This document shows positions 8,411 through 16,783 of a stretch of DNA of 64,000 nt, piece by piece. The position numbers and the translations under genes were made by a program. Location: positions 2,908,501 through 2,972,500 of the forward strand of contig NZ_CP115541.1 of NCBI RefSeq assembly GCF_031834595.1, given 5' to 3'. The DNA comes from Stenotrophomonas oahuensis. Lineage in GTDB: Bacteria; Pseudomonadota; Gammaproteobacteria; Xanthomonadales; Xanthomonadaceae. The first letter of the stretch is position 1; each line of letters begins with the position of its first letter. The notes under the pieces were generated by a model. It ran no database searches. It saw nothing but the letters and a program-made list of their open reading frames with translations, and was not told the DNA's origin.

Positions 8411-8995
8411 TCAATCCGCCGACAGGCTGAAATATTCGGCCAGGAAGTACCCGCACTGGTAGAGCAACGCTGCCGTCGCCAGGCCCACGTGCACCCGACG
8501 ACTGCGGCTGATCATCCCCAATGCCGCCACCGCCAGCATCGCCGCCGTATGGATCGGGTAGGCCTCCCCCAGCATTACCCAGCGGCTGTGGCCCTTGATC
8601 GCGGTGTCGCCGAGGTCCAGCAGGGTGACCAGCGCCAGCATCCCGAAGAACCCACCGCGGCGCTGCAGCAGGTAGTGCTCGTAGCTGTCGTAGTCGCGCA
8701 GGTCGTCCGGAAACAGCAGCACGCACAGCAGGTACCAGCTGGCGCAATAAGCCAGTACGAACAGGTACAGCCCGAAGGTCCAGCGGTGCACCTGGATCAG
8801 CCGGAACTCCCACCACCAGAAGGTCACTACCGAGATCAGCGCCCACAGCACCCAGGCGATATGCAGCCACGAGCAGCCCCGGCGTGCGGGGTTCTCGATG
8901 ATCTGCGCCAGCCCGCGCAGCAGGGTGGTGATGCTCAGCCCCAGGATGATGCTCAACACCACCCGGATGTGCAGGTAGACCGGATCGCTGTCCAT
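8411..8995 (-). CDS. integral membrane protein of unknown function
   Basis: I do not recognise a named family. The 194-residue protein is strongly hydrophobic, with about five or six predicted membrane segments, for example VVLSIILGLSITTLL, IAWVLWALISVVTFWWW, TFGLYLFVLAYCASWYLLCVLLF and AAMLAVAALGMI. The loops carry PDDLRDYDSYEHYLLQRRGGFFG. The start codon at 8995 is an ATG giving MDSDPVYLHIRVV. It stands alone between mqo and the LysR regulator, on the same strand. A function cannot be inferred from its neighbours. Confidence 0.75.
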   Translation of the reverse strand: MDSDPVYLHIRVVLSIILGLSITTLLRGLAQIIENPARRGCSWLHIAWVLWALISVVTFWWWEFRLIQVHRWTFGLYLFVLAYCASWYLLCVLLFPDDLRDYDSYEHYLLQRRGGFFGMLALVTLLDLGDTAIKGHSRWVMLGEAYPIHTAAMLAVAALGMISRSRRVHVGLATAALLYQCGYFLAEYFSLSAD

Positions 8996-9050
8996 GCCGC
9001 GGATGCTGCGCGGGGGGAGGTCAGCGCGCCGTGTACGTCGCGGAATGGCC

Positions 9051-9114
9051 GCCCGACCAACGGTCGGGCGCTACCGTGAACGCCATCTGGTAGGTTCCGA
9101 CCGTTGGTCGGCAC
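9051..9114. repeat. pair of SMAG-type elements in opposite orientation
   Basis: One element runs on the minus strand (9051-9074, GTAGCGCCCGACC ... GGTCGGGC) and one on the plus strand (9090-9114, GTAGGTTCCGACC ... GGTCGGCAC). The GTAG ends face each other across 15 bp. The pair lies just beyond the 3' end of the regulator gene and could act as a transcriptional stop or mRNA stabiliser. Confidence 0.75.
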
Positions 9115-9119
9115 GAAGG

Positions 9120-10025
9120 TCAGCGCTTCTTCCGCACCAACCCGTTCGACGCGCCCAGCACCGCCCGGGTCAGCAGCGCCATGGTCTTTACGTCGCCCTT
9201 CCAGTGCTGCCAGTACAGCGGCACGTCCTCCCACGCGCGCTGCTTCATCAGCACCAGCCGGCCGGCCTCCAGGTGCCGCTTCACCAGCGGCAGGGGATTC
9301 ATGGTCCAGCCCAGTCCCCCCAGGTTTGCCTGCACGAACGCACGCGTCGACGGGATCCACCAGGTGGGCGCCGTCATCGGCAGCTCTTCTCCGGCAAGGC
9401 GTCGGGCGAAGCGCGCCTGCATGTCGTCCTTGCGGTTGAACACCAGCACCGGGGCCTGGGCCAGTGACTGCGCGTTCACCCCCTTGGCGAAGTACTTCTC
9501 GTGGAAGGCCGGCGTGCAGGTTGCTGCATAGCGGATGCTGCCCAGCGGATGGATCTGGCAGCCCTGCACCGGCTCGTCCAGGGTGGTCACCGCGCCCAGT
9601 ACCGCGCCCTGGCGCAGCAGCGCGACGGTGTGGTCCTGATCCTCCAGGCGCAGGTCCAGGGTGGTGCCGGTCTGTTCGGCAAAGCGCAGGGCAGCCTCGG
9701 TGAACCAGGTTTCCAGACTGTCGTGATTGACCGCTACCGGGATGCTGGCCTGCGGCAGGTCCTCGTCGGCAATGCCCATCCGGTGCAGGGCGTCGTGCTC
9801 CAGCAGGGCGGTCTGCTCGGCCAGCTGCACCAGCACCTGGCCTTCTTCGGTGGCCACGGCGGGGGACGAGCGTTTGACCAGCAGTCTGCCCACCCGGTCC
9901 TCCAGCGCCTTGACCCGCTGCGAAATGGCCGACGCGGTGACATTGAGCGACTGCGCGGCGCGCTCGAAACTGCCTTCGCGGACAACGGCGGCAAGCGCTC
10001 TGAGCTGGGCATGGTCGATTCGCAT
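9120..10025 (-). CDS. argP: LysR-family regulator of amino-acid export (ArgP/LysG type)
   Basis: This 301-residue DNA-binding regulator has an N-terminal winged HTH (AQLRALAAVVREGSFERAAQSLNVTASAISQRVKALEDRVG) typical of the ArgP/IciA/LysG branch, followed by a periplasmic-binding-like effector domain. Known members activate an arginine or lysine exporter when the amino acid is in excess. Here it is divergent from exactly such an exporter, 134 bp away, which supports the role. The intergenic region contains repeated TTTAGC/GCTAAA motifs (10035-10065) that may be its binding site. The symbol is an inference; lysG is equally apt. Confidence 0.85.
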   Translation of the reverse strand: MRIDHAQLRALAAVVREGSFERAAQSLNVTASAISQRVKALEDRVGRLLVKRSSPAVATEEGQVLVQLAEQTALLEHDALHRMGIADEDLPQASIPVAVNHDSLETWFTEAALRFAEQTGTTLDLRLEDQDHTVALLRQGAVLGAVTTLDEPVQGCQIHPLGSIRYAATCTPAFHEKYFAKGVNAQSLAQAPVLVFNRKDDMQARFARRLAGEELPMTAPTWWIPSTRAFVQANLGGLGWTMNPLPLVKRHLEAGRLVLMKQRAWEDVPLYWQHWKGDVKTMALLTRAVLGASNGLVRKKR

Positions 10026-10159
10026 CGTCTTAAGTTCCGCTAAAGATGGTTTAGCAAGTTTAGCTCTACTTTTTCATGTTGCGGCGCGACAATACGCGCC
10101 ATCCGGTGCTGTACGCCTTGGCGAGGCACCGCCCCCACAGCAAGACAGGCGGTATTTCC

Positions 10160-10795
10160 ATGTTCTCCTTCATCTCCGGCGGCCCCGGTCTGGCCGCGTG
10201 GTTCAGTGGCGCAGCCGCAGGCATCGGCCTGTTCGCGGTGGTGGGCGCACAGAGCGCCTTCATCCTGCGCCAGGGCATCCTGCGCAAGCACATCGTGCCG
10301 GTGGTGGCGACCTGTGCGGCGATCGATGCGATCTTCATCTTCGCCAGCGTGGCCGGCCTGAACACCCTGACCCGTGCCCTGCCGTGGCTGACCACCGTGG
10401 TGCTGTGGGGCGGCGTGACCTTTCTGGCGTGGTACGCCTGGCAGTCGGCACGTCGCGCGCTGGCCGGCACCGGTGGCCTGCAGATGGACGACAGCGACAA
10501 TACGTCGCGCCGCGCGGTGCTGACCGCTGCGGTAGGCTTCTCGCTGATCAACCCGCACTTCTGGCTGGACATGATGGTGATCGGCTCGATTGCCGACAAC
10601 TTCGGCAACGAGCGCATGGCCTTCGCAGCCGGTGTGGTCACCGCCAGCTGCCTGTGGCTGACCGCCCAGGGCCTGGGCGCACGCCTGCTGGCCCCGCTGT
10701 TCACCAAGCCCAAGACCTGGCGCATCCTCGACGGCACCATTGCGGTGATCCTGTCGGTGCTGGCGCTCAGCCTCGCGTTCCGCGGCGTGCACTGA
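10160..10795 (+). CDS. argO: LysE/ArgO-family basic amino-acid exporter
   Basis: This 211-residue inner-membrane exporter has about six membrane segments. Family features are GLFAVVGAQSAFILRQGILR near the N-terminus, TFLAWYAWQSARRA in the middle and SLINPHFWLDMMVIGS in the second half. The ATG at 10160 was chosen over earlier in-frame codons because it gives the normal family start (MFSFISGGPGLAAWFSGAAAG) and follows GGCGGT. It is divergent from the LysR regulator and ends in its own terminator. It probably exports arginine and/or lysine, for example when peptide breakdown floods the cell with basic amino acids. Confidence 0.9.
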   Translation: MFSFISGGPGLAAWFSGAAAGIGLFAVVGAQSAFILRQGILRKHIVPVVATCAAIDAIFIFASVAGLNTLTRALPWLTTVVLWGGVTFLAWYAWQSARRALAGTGGLQMDDSDNTSRRAVLTAAVGFSLINPHFWLDMMVIGSIADNFGNERMAFAAGVVTASCLWLTAQGLGARLLAPLFTKPKTWRILDGTIAVILSVLALSLAFRGVH

Positions 10796-10821
10796 TACCT
10801 CTCTCCATCAGGGCAGGCCAC

Positions 10822-10854
10822 AAATGGCACCGCGCAAGCGGTGCCATTTTTCTT
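10822..10854 (+). terminator. terminator of the amino-acid exporter gene
   Basis: A perfect 12-bp stem AAATGGCACCGC (10822-10833) / GCGGTGCCATTT (10838-10849) with a GCAA loop is followed by TTCTTTT. Confidence 0.88.
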
Positions 10855-10875
10855 TTGTGCGGTCCGGTGTGGGTC

Positions 10876-10905
10876 TAGAATCGCCGTTCCGGACATGGGG
10901 TCCGG
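10876..10905 (+). promoter_or_regulatory. -10 element and leader hairpin of the first tandem S9 peptidase gene
   Basis: TAGAAT (10876-10881) is followed by the short stem-loop CCGGAC-ATGGG-GTCCGG (10889-10905) and then the ribosome-binding region GGGGGGAAT. The same arrangement precedes the second S9 gene, so the promoter and leader were probably duplicated with the gene. No convincing -35 is seen. Confidence 0.55.
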
Positions 10906-10921
10906 TCCCGGGGGGGAATGG

Positions 10922-12895
10922 ATGCGCAAGATGATGATCGCCGTGCTGCTGGGCACGGTGTGCGGTTGGCTGCCGGCGGGGGCCGGAGCAGTGGACCTGG
11001 AGCGTTTCCTGCGCGAGGAAAGCTTCAACGAAATGAAGTTGTCGCCAACCGGCGAATATCTGGCCGCGACCGTGCCGATGGAGGACTCCACCGCGGTGGC
11101 GATCCTGCGCCGCAGTGACATGCAGCTGGTCGGGGCGTTCCGGCCGCAGAAGCACAATCACGCCGATACCTTTGAATGGGTCAGCGACCAGCGTCTGGTG
11201 ATCGGGCTGGCGAAGAAGTTCGGTCGACTCGATGAGCCGCAGGCGACGGGTGAGCTGTACGGCATCAATGCCGATGGCAAGGACGGCGAACTGCTGGTGG
11301 GCTACCGCAAGGGCAGCATGGCGGCGGGCAACCACGCCGAAGCACGGCTGGCCTGGGGCATTGCGGCTGAGCTGATGGAAGCCGCCCCGGCCGGTGACGG
11401 CAGCGCGCTGATCGAGGTCAGCCTGTTCTCCGAGAAGGCGTCTTCCCAGGTCGAGCGGATGGACGTGGCCACCGGCAAGCGCACCCTGGTGATTCGTTCA
11501 CCGGTGCCGCGCGCGACCTTCCGTACCGATGCCCAGGGCGAGGTCCGGTTTGCCACCGGTTTCGCCGATGACCGGGTCAGCCGTCTGTACTACCGCGACC
11601 CGGGCGCGGAATGGCGGCCTGTGCACGAGACTTCCCGCACCGGTCGGGCACAGGTGCCGGTCGGTTTCGGTGCAGATGGCCAGCCCTACCTGCTGGTGGA
11701 GCAGGCCGAGGGGCCTGACGCCATCGTGGCCTGGGACGCGAAGACCGATGCGCACAGAACCGTGCTGCGCGATGCAGTGGTGGATCCGGGCCGGATCATC
11801 TACCAGCCGGGTACCCGTACGCCGGTCGGGGCGCTGTTCTTCGGCGATACCCCGCATACCCGCTTTTTCGACGAAGGGTCCAGTACGGCGCGGTTGTACC
11901 GCAGCCTTGAGGCGGCGTTGAAGTCGCCGCTGTTCATCACCTCCAGCACCCGCGATGGCCAACTGGTGCTGGTGCGGACCTGGTCCGGGCAGAATCCGGG
12001 CGACTTCTATCTGTACGACACGGTCAAAAAGCATGCCTCCCTGCTGACCAGTCGCAGCCACTGGATCGACGCAGAGACCACCGCGCGGGTGCAACCGGTG
12101 TCGCTGAAGGCCCGCGATGGTCTGGCATTGCATGGGTTCCTGACCGTGCCGCATGGCAAGGAAGCGAAGGGCCTGCCGCTGGTGGTGCTGCCGCATGGCG
12201 GACCGTTCGGGGTGTTCGACGACGGCGGTTACGAGCGCGAAACGCAGATGCTGGCCGACGCTGGCTATGCGGTGCTGCAGATCAACTTCCGCGGCTCGTC
12301 CAACTATGGCTTCGCGCACACCGTGGCAGGTAAGCAGCAGTGGGGCGGCACCATGCAGGATGACGTCAGCGACGCCACCCGCTGGGCCATTACGCAGGGC
12401 ATTGCCGACCCCGCCCGCATCTGTCTGTACGGGGCCAGCTATGGCGCGTATGCCGCCATGATGGGGCCGATCCGTGAGCCCGGTCTGTACCAGTGTGCGG
12501 CCGGCTACTTCGGCGTGTATGACCCGGCATTGATGTACGCACGCGGCGATACCGGCGACAGCAAGACCGGTCGTGTGTATCTGCGCGAATGGGTGGGCGA
12601 GCAGAAGGACCTCGGGACCCGCTCGGCCATCGCGCGGGCAGCCGAGATCAAGGTGCCGGTGTTCCTGGCCGCCGGCGGCGAGGACGAACGCGCCCCGATC
12701 ACCCACACCCGGCGGCTGGAGGCGGCACTGAAAAAGTCGGGTACGCCGGTGGAAGCGCTGTACTACAAGACAGAGGGACACGGCTTCTACACGCCGGAGC
12801 ACCGGCGCGAGTACTACGCCCGCCTGCTGGCGTTCCTGGCGCAGACGCTGGGTGGGAAAACCGCCACGCCCGCCGGCACCACCGCCTCGCCATAA
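10922..12895 (+). CDS. S9-family serine peptidase (prolyl oligopeptidase type), first of a tandem pair
   Basis: This 657-residue exported peptidase probably cleaves oligopeptides in the periplasm. It has a signal peptide (MRKMMIAVLLGTVCGWLPAGAGA), an N-terminal beta-propeller-like half and a C-terminal alpha/beta hydrolase. The catalytic serine is in GASYGAYAAM (about Ser506) and the histidine in EGHGFY (about His620); the acid is probably in the GGEDERAP segment. The HGGPFGVFDDGGYE motif matches the S9C acylaminoacyl-peptidase group. The ATG at 10922 gives a proper signal peptide. The next gene is a close paralogue of identical length. The exact specificity is unknown. Confidence 0.88.
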   Translation: MRKMMIAVLLGTVCGWLPAGAGAVDLERFLREESFNEMKLSPTGEYLAATVPMEDSTAVAILRRSDMQLVGAFRPQKHNHADTFEWVSDQRLVIGLAKKFGRLDEPQATGELYGINADGKDGELLVGYRKGSMAAGNHAEARLAWGIAAELMEAAPAGDGSALIEVSLFSEKASSQVERMDVATGKRTLVIRSPVPRATFRTDAQGEVRFATGFADDRVSRLYYRDPGAEWRPVHETSRTGRAQVPVGFGADGQPYLLVEQAEGPDAIVAWDAKTDAHRTVLRDAVVDPGRIIYQPGTRTPVGALFFGDTPHTRFFDEGSSTARLYRSLEAALKSPLFITSSTRDGQLVLVRTWSGQNPGDFYLYDTVKKHASLLTSRSHWIDAETTARVQPVSLKARDGLALHGFLTVPHGKEAKGLPLVVLPHGGPFGVFDDGGYERETQMLADAGYAVLQINFRGSSNYGFAHTVAGKQQWGGTMQDDVSDATRWAITQGIADPARICLYGASYGAYAAMMGPIREPGLYQCAAGYFGVYDPALMYARGDTGDSKTGRVYLREWVGEQKDLGTRSAIARAAEIKVPVFLAAGGEDERAPITHTRRLEAALKKSGTPVEALYYKTEGHGFYTPEHRREYYARLLAFLAQTLGGKTATPAGTTASP

Positions 12896-12932
12896 CCGAC
12901 ACGCGCACTGGCTCCGGTCGTGCGCATCTGCC

Positions 12933-12963
12933 TAGAATCGAACATTCCGGACAAGGTGTCCGG
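12933..12963 (+). promoter_or_regulatory. -10 element and leader hairpin of the second tandem S9 peptidase gene
   Basis: TAGAAT (12933-12938) is followed by the stem-loop CCGGAC-AAGGT-GTCCGG (12947-12963) and GGGGGAAGG before the ATG. The stem is identical to that of the first gene, while loop and flanks differ, which suggests that the hairpin has been conserved since duplication. Each copy therefore appears to have its own promoter. Confidence 0.55.
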
Positions 12964-12979
12964 CTCAACAGGGGGAAGG

Positions 12980-14953
12980 ATGCGTTACTCGAGCTTGGCG
13001 GCATGGGCCGCCGCGGCGCTGCTGTGTCTGCCGGTGGCCTCGGCGATGGCGGTGGACCTGGAGCAGTACCTCAAGCGCGACACGTTCACCGATATCAAGC
13101 TTTCGCCCGGCGGCGACTACTACGCCGCCACGGTGCCGATGGAAGACCGCACTGCGCTGGCCATTCTCAGTCGCAGCACCGGCAAGGTGATGGGCTCGTT
13201 CGTGCCGCCGCGCAACAACTACGCCATCGATTTCGAATGGGCGAACAACGAGCGTGTGCTGATCGGGCTGGCGGAAAAGTTCGGTTCCCTGGACCAGCCA
13301 CGCCTGACCGGCGAGCTGTACGCCATGAATGCCAATGGTGGGCGCGGCGAACTGCTGGTCGGCTACCGGGTGGAAGGCAAGGGTCCGGGTTCCCGCATCC
13401 AGCCCAAGAAAGTCGAAGCCGTTGCGGCATTCCTGATTGACAGCGTGCCGCAGGACGATCGCAATGTGCTGGTCTCCATCCGGCCGTTCAGCGAAGATCC
13501 GTTCACCCGCGTCGACCGACTGGAAATCAACAGTGGCCGGCGCGTGACCGTAGCGCGCTCGCCGGTGCGCAATGGGCACTTCGTCAGCGATGCGCAGGGC
13601 CAGATACGGTTCGCGCAAGGCTCCGGCGCGGACAACAACAACAAGCTCTACTATCGCGAGTCGAGCGCCAGCAACTGGCTGCTGATCAACGACGAAGGGG
13701 CCAACAAGCGCATCGAGCAGGCGCTGGGTTTTTCTGAAGACGGCAAGCTGGCCTACCTCCGGGTGGAGCAGGCTGATGGACCCGATGCCATCGTCAGCTG
13801 GGATCCGGCGACCGACAAACGTACGCTGGTGCTACGCGATCCCGTGGTCGACCCGGACCGGCTGATCTATCGCCCGGGCAGCCGCATGCCGGTGGGTGCC
13901 CTGTACTTCGGTGACAAGCCTCGCACGCGCTTCTTTGATGAGCAGTCGCCGGACGCACGCCTGTACCGCAGCCTGGAAGCCGCCTTTGGTGGCGACGCTG
14001 TGTTCATCACCTCCAGCACCCGCGATGGCAAGCAGGTGCTGGTGGAGGCCTGGTCGGGACGCAACCCAGGCGACTTCTACATCTTCGACACCGTCGCCAA
14101 GAAGGCCGAGCACCTGATCAGCCGCAGCGCCTGGGTCGATCCAGAGAAAAGCGCCACGGTGCAGCCATTTGCTTTCAAGGCCCGTGACGGAATGGCCCTG
14201 CATGGCTACCTGACCACACCTGCCGGCAGCCGCGGCAAATTGCCGATGGTGGTGCTGCCGCATGGCGGTCCGTTTGGCGTGTTCGACTACGGAAACTACG
14301 ATTCGGAGACGCAGATGTTGGCGGCAGCCGGCTATGCGGTGCTGCAGGTCAATTTTCGAGGTTCGGCCAACTTCGGTCGCAGCCATAAAGCGGCGGGTGC
14401 CAAGCAGTGGGGGCGCGCCATGCAGGATGACGTCACCGACGCCACGCGCTGGGCGATCGAGCAGGGCCACGCCGATGCGTCGCGCATCTGCATCTACGGG
14501 GCCAGTTACGGTGCGTATGCCGCCCTCATGGGCACAGCGCGCGAACCCGGGCTGTACAAGTGCGCAGCCGGCTATGTGGGCGTATACGACCTGCCGATGA
14601 TGTTCAGCCGGGGTGACATCCAGAGCACCGGCTCGGGCGAAACCTATCTGAAGGAATGGCTGGGCAACCCGACGCAGCTGGGCGAGGTGTCACCCGTCAA
14701 TCTGGCGGCCAACATCAAGGTGCCGGTGCTTCTGGCTGCTGGTGGTGAGGACGAGCGTGCTCCTGAGCATCACACCCGCCGCATGGAAGCCGCCCTGAAG
14801 AAGGCCGGCGTGCCGGTGGAGTCGCTGTATTACTCCACCGAAGGCCACGGCTTCTACACCGACCCGCATCGTCGCGAGTACTACAGCAAGCTGCTGGCGT
14901 TCCTGTCACGCAGCCTGGGTGGGCAGACTGCGGCCGCAGCCGCGCAGCCGTAA
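12980..14953 (+). CDS. S9-family serine peptidase, second of a tandem pair
   Basis: This 657-residue paralogue of the preceding gene is exported (signal MRYSSLAAWAAAALLCLPVASAMA) and has the same architecture: propeller-like N-terminal half, HGGPFGVFDYGNYD, catalytic serine in GASYGAYAAL (about Ser509), GGEDERAPEHH and EGHGFY (about His623). Large blocks are near-identical to the first copy, such as EPGLYKCAAGYVGVYD, whereas the N-terminal halves have diverged more. The ATG at 12980 follows a strong GGGGGAAGG. The pair is probably a local duplication followed by divergence in substrate range. Confidence 0.88.
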   Translation: MRYSSLAAWAAAALLCLPVASAMAVDLEQYLKRDTFTDIKLSPGGDYYAATVPMEDRTALAILSRSTGKVMGSFVPPRNNYAIDFEWANNERVLIGLAEKFGSLDQPRLTGELYAMNANGGRGELLVGYRVEGKGPGSRIQPKKVEAVAAFLIDSVPQDDRNVLVSIRPFSEDPFTRVDRLEINSGRRVTVARSPVRNGHFVSDAQGQIRFAQGSGADNNNKLYYRESSASNWLLINDEGANKRIEQALGFSEDGKLAYLRVEQADGPDAIVSWDPATDKRTLVLRDPVVDPDRLIYRPGSRMPVGALYFGDKPRTRFFDEQSPDARLYRSLEAAFGGDAVFITSSTRDGKQVLVEAWSGRNPGDFYIFDTVAKKAEHLISRSAWVDPEKSATVQPFAFKARDGMALHGYLTTPAGSRGKLPMVVLPHGGPFGVFDYGNYDSETQMLAAAGYAVLQVNFRGSANFGRSHKAAGAKQWGRAMQDDVTDATRWAIEQGHADASRICIYGASYGAYAALMGTAREPGLYKCAAGYVGVYDLPMMFSRGDIQSTGSGETYLKEWLGNPTQLGEVSPVNLAANIKVPVLLAAGGEDERAPEHHTRRMEAALKKAGVPVESLYYSTEGHGFYTDPHRREYYSKLLAFLSRSLGGQTAAAAAQP

Positions 14954-14961
14954 TCGATGTT

Positions 14962-14990
14962 CACGGGGTGCGGCGTTACCGCACCCCGTG
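14962..14990. terminator. 12-bp hairpin between convergent genes, enclosing the POT-transporter stop codon
   Basis: A perfect stem CACGGGGTGCGG (14962-14973) / CCGCACCCCGTG (14979-14990) has a 5-base loop that contains the TAA stop of the minus-strand transporter gene (14976-14978). It sits nine bases after the S9 stop. No U-tract follows on either strand, so termination is plausible but not certain. Confidence 0.5.
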
Positions 14991-16733
14991 CATCATCCGG
15001 CGCAGCAGCGGCGCGCTGAGCAGCGCCACCACCGCACAGCCGAGCCCGATCCACATCAGCAGCCAGAACAGATGTTCATAGCTGGCGGCGGCGCTGGCGA
15101 TGTTCAGCGTTTCCCCTTCCGGCACCTCAATCGCGGCCAGCTTGCCGAACAGCGCGGCCAGGGTTTCCGAGAACGCCGTGGCCAGGAACCAGGTGCCCAT
15201 CATCAGGCTGACTACGCGCGGTGCGGCCAACTGGGTGACGGCCGACAGGCCGACCGGCGACAGGCACATCTCGCCGATTTCCAGCACCAGGTAAGCGAGC
15301 ACAAGCCACCACACGCTGGCCATCTGACCGGTCGCGCCAACCTGCTGGGCCGCCAGTGCCAGCGGAATGAACGACAGCGCGGCGAACACCAGGCCGTAGG
15401 CCGACTTCAACGGCTTGGAGGGATCCAGGCGGCGCCGGTCCAGCCACGCCCACAGGGCGGCGAACAGCGGAGCCAGCACCACCAGGAACAGGCCGCCCAG
15501 GTAGGTCAGCGAGCCGGCGGTCTGCGGAATCACCAGGCAGTCGCGGATCAGCATCACCAGCATCAGCGCGACGATGGCGATGAACACCGTGCGCGGAGCG
15601 GATGAGCCCGGATTACGCTCCGACAGGCGGGCGGCCACCACGAAGCCCAGCGGTGCCAACAGCAGCGAAGCGATCGACCACGGCAACGGGGTGCCGCCCT
15701 GGATAACCAGCGCGGGCACCAGGTCTTTGGTCAGCATGCGGTCGGTGAAGGTCACCCAGGAGCCATAGGTCTGCTCGTACAGGGTGAAGAACACCAGCGC
15801 CATGAAGATCAGCGCCATCAGCGCGATCATCTGCTGGCGCTGCACCGGCGTGCAGCGGGTGCCGGTGAACCAGGCAAACCACAGCAGCACCGCGCCCAGC
15901 ACCACGATCATCAGCATCAATGCCAGGCTGATTTCACCGCCCAATGCGAATGCACCATTGGCTGCGGCCCACATCAACGCCGCGACCGGCACCACGCCCA
16001 GCACGGCGGCGGCATAGATCAGCCATTCGCGGGGCAGTCCGAACAGGCGCTGGCGCAACCCGACCGGGTCGCTGGGTTCGGCATGGCCGTGCAGGTATTT
16101 CTGGCCCCACAGGAACATCACCAGCCCCACCACCATGCCGATGCCGGCCGCGCCGAAGCCGTACTTCCAGCCGTAGGCCTCGCCCAGGAAGCCGCAGACC
16201 AGCGAGGCGAACAGCGCACCGAGGTTGATGCCGGCATAGAACAGCGAGAAACCCGAGTCGCGGCGCGGGTCGTTTTCCGGATACAGCTTGCCGACGATGG
16301 TGGAGATGTTGGGCTTGAGGAAGCCCACGCCCATGATGATCAGCGCCAGCGACAGGTAGGTCACGCCCAGCGCGGTGGTGTCGCGGACGACTTCGCCATT
16401 GACCCGGGTCGCCGCATGGCCTTCAAACGCCATGCCCAGGTGCCCCAGCACCAGCAGCACGCCGCCGAACACCACGGCCTTGCGCATGCCCAGCCAGCGG
16501 TCGGCCAGCAACCCGCCGAACACCGGAATGCAGTACACCAGCCCGCCGTAGGCCCCCAGCAGGTCCAGCCCGGCCTTGTCGCCGAACAGGTGGTACTTGG
16601 TCAGATACAACAGCAGCAGCGCCTTCATTCCGTAGAACGAGAAGCGCTCCCACATCTCGGTGAAGAAGCAGATGTAGACGCCCTTGGGATGGCCGAGGAA
16701 GTCGTCGGAGGCGGGCAGGGCAGTGGTGGTCAT
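14976..16733 (-). CDS. POT/PTR-family proton-coupled oligopeptide transporter
   Basis: This 585-residue inner-membrane transporter imports di- and tripeptides with protons. The family signature is present near the N-terminus as FFTEMWERFSFYGMKALLLLYL (the ExxERFxxY motif), with YGGLVYCIPVFGGLLADRWLG after it and FSLFYAGINLGALFASLVCGFLGE near residue 168. The sequence shows about 14 hydrophobic segments. It is convergent with the two S9 peptidase genes and 50 bp downstream of the DUF1624-like gene on the same strand. The context suggests uptake of the products of peptide hydrolysis. It resembles DtpT-like POT proteins; substrate preference is not visible. Confidence 0.92.
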   Translation of the reverse strand: MTTTALPASDDFLGHPKGVYICFFTEMWERFSFYGMKALLLLYLTKYHLFGDKAGLDLLGAYGGLVYCIPVFGGLLADRWLGMRKAVVFGGVLLVLGHLGMAFEGHAATRVNGEVVRDTTALGVTYLSLALIIMGVGFLKPNISTIVGKLYPENDPRRDSGFSLFYAGINLGALFASLVCGFLGEAYGWKYGFGAAGIGMVVGLVMFLWGQKYLHGHAEPSDPVGLRQRLFGLPREWLIYAAAVLGVVPVAALMWAAANGAFALGGEISLALMLMIVVLGAVLLWFAWFTGTRCTPVQRQQMIALMALIFMALVFFTLYEQTYGSWVTFTDRMLTKDLVPALVIQGGTPLPWSIASLLLAPLGFVVAARLSERNPGSSAPRTVFIAIVALMLVMLIRDCLVIPQTAGSLTYLGGLFLVVLAPLFAALWAWLDRRRLDPSKPLKSAYGLVFAALSFIPLALAAQQVGATGQMASVWWLVLAYLVLEIGEMCLSPVGLSAVTQLAAPRVVSLMMGTWFLATAFSETLAALFGKLAAIEVPEGETLNIASAAASYEHLFWLLMWIGLGCAVVALLSAPLLRRMMHGVR

Positions 16734-16783
16734 CGGGCCAGGAGCGACACAAACAGCCCGCGATTATCACCCCAACGGCCGGA

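Noticed and set aside
10822..10963. Clustered short hairpins between 10.8 and 10.96 kb as a CRISPR or small RNA array
   Set aside because: They resolve into a terminator and a single leader hairpin. There are no regularly spaced direct repeats with spacers.
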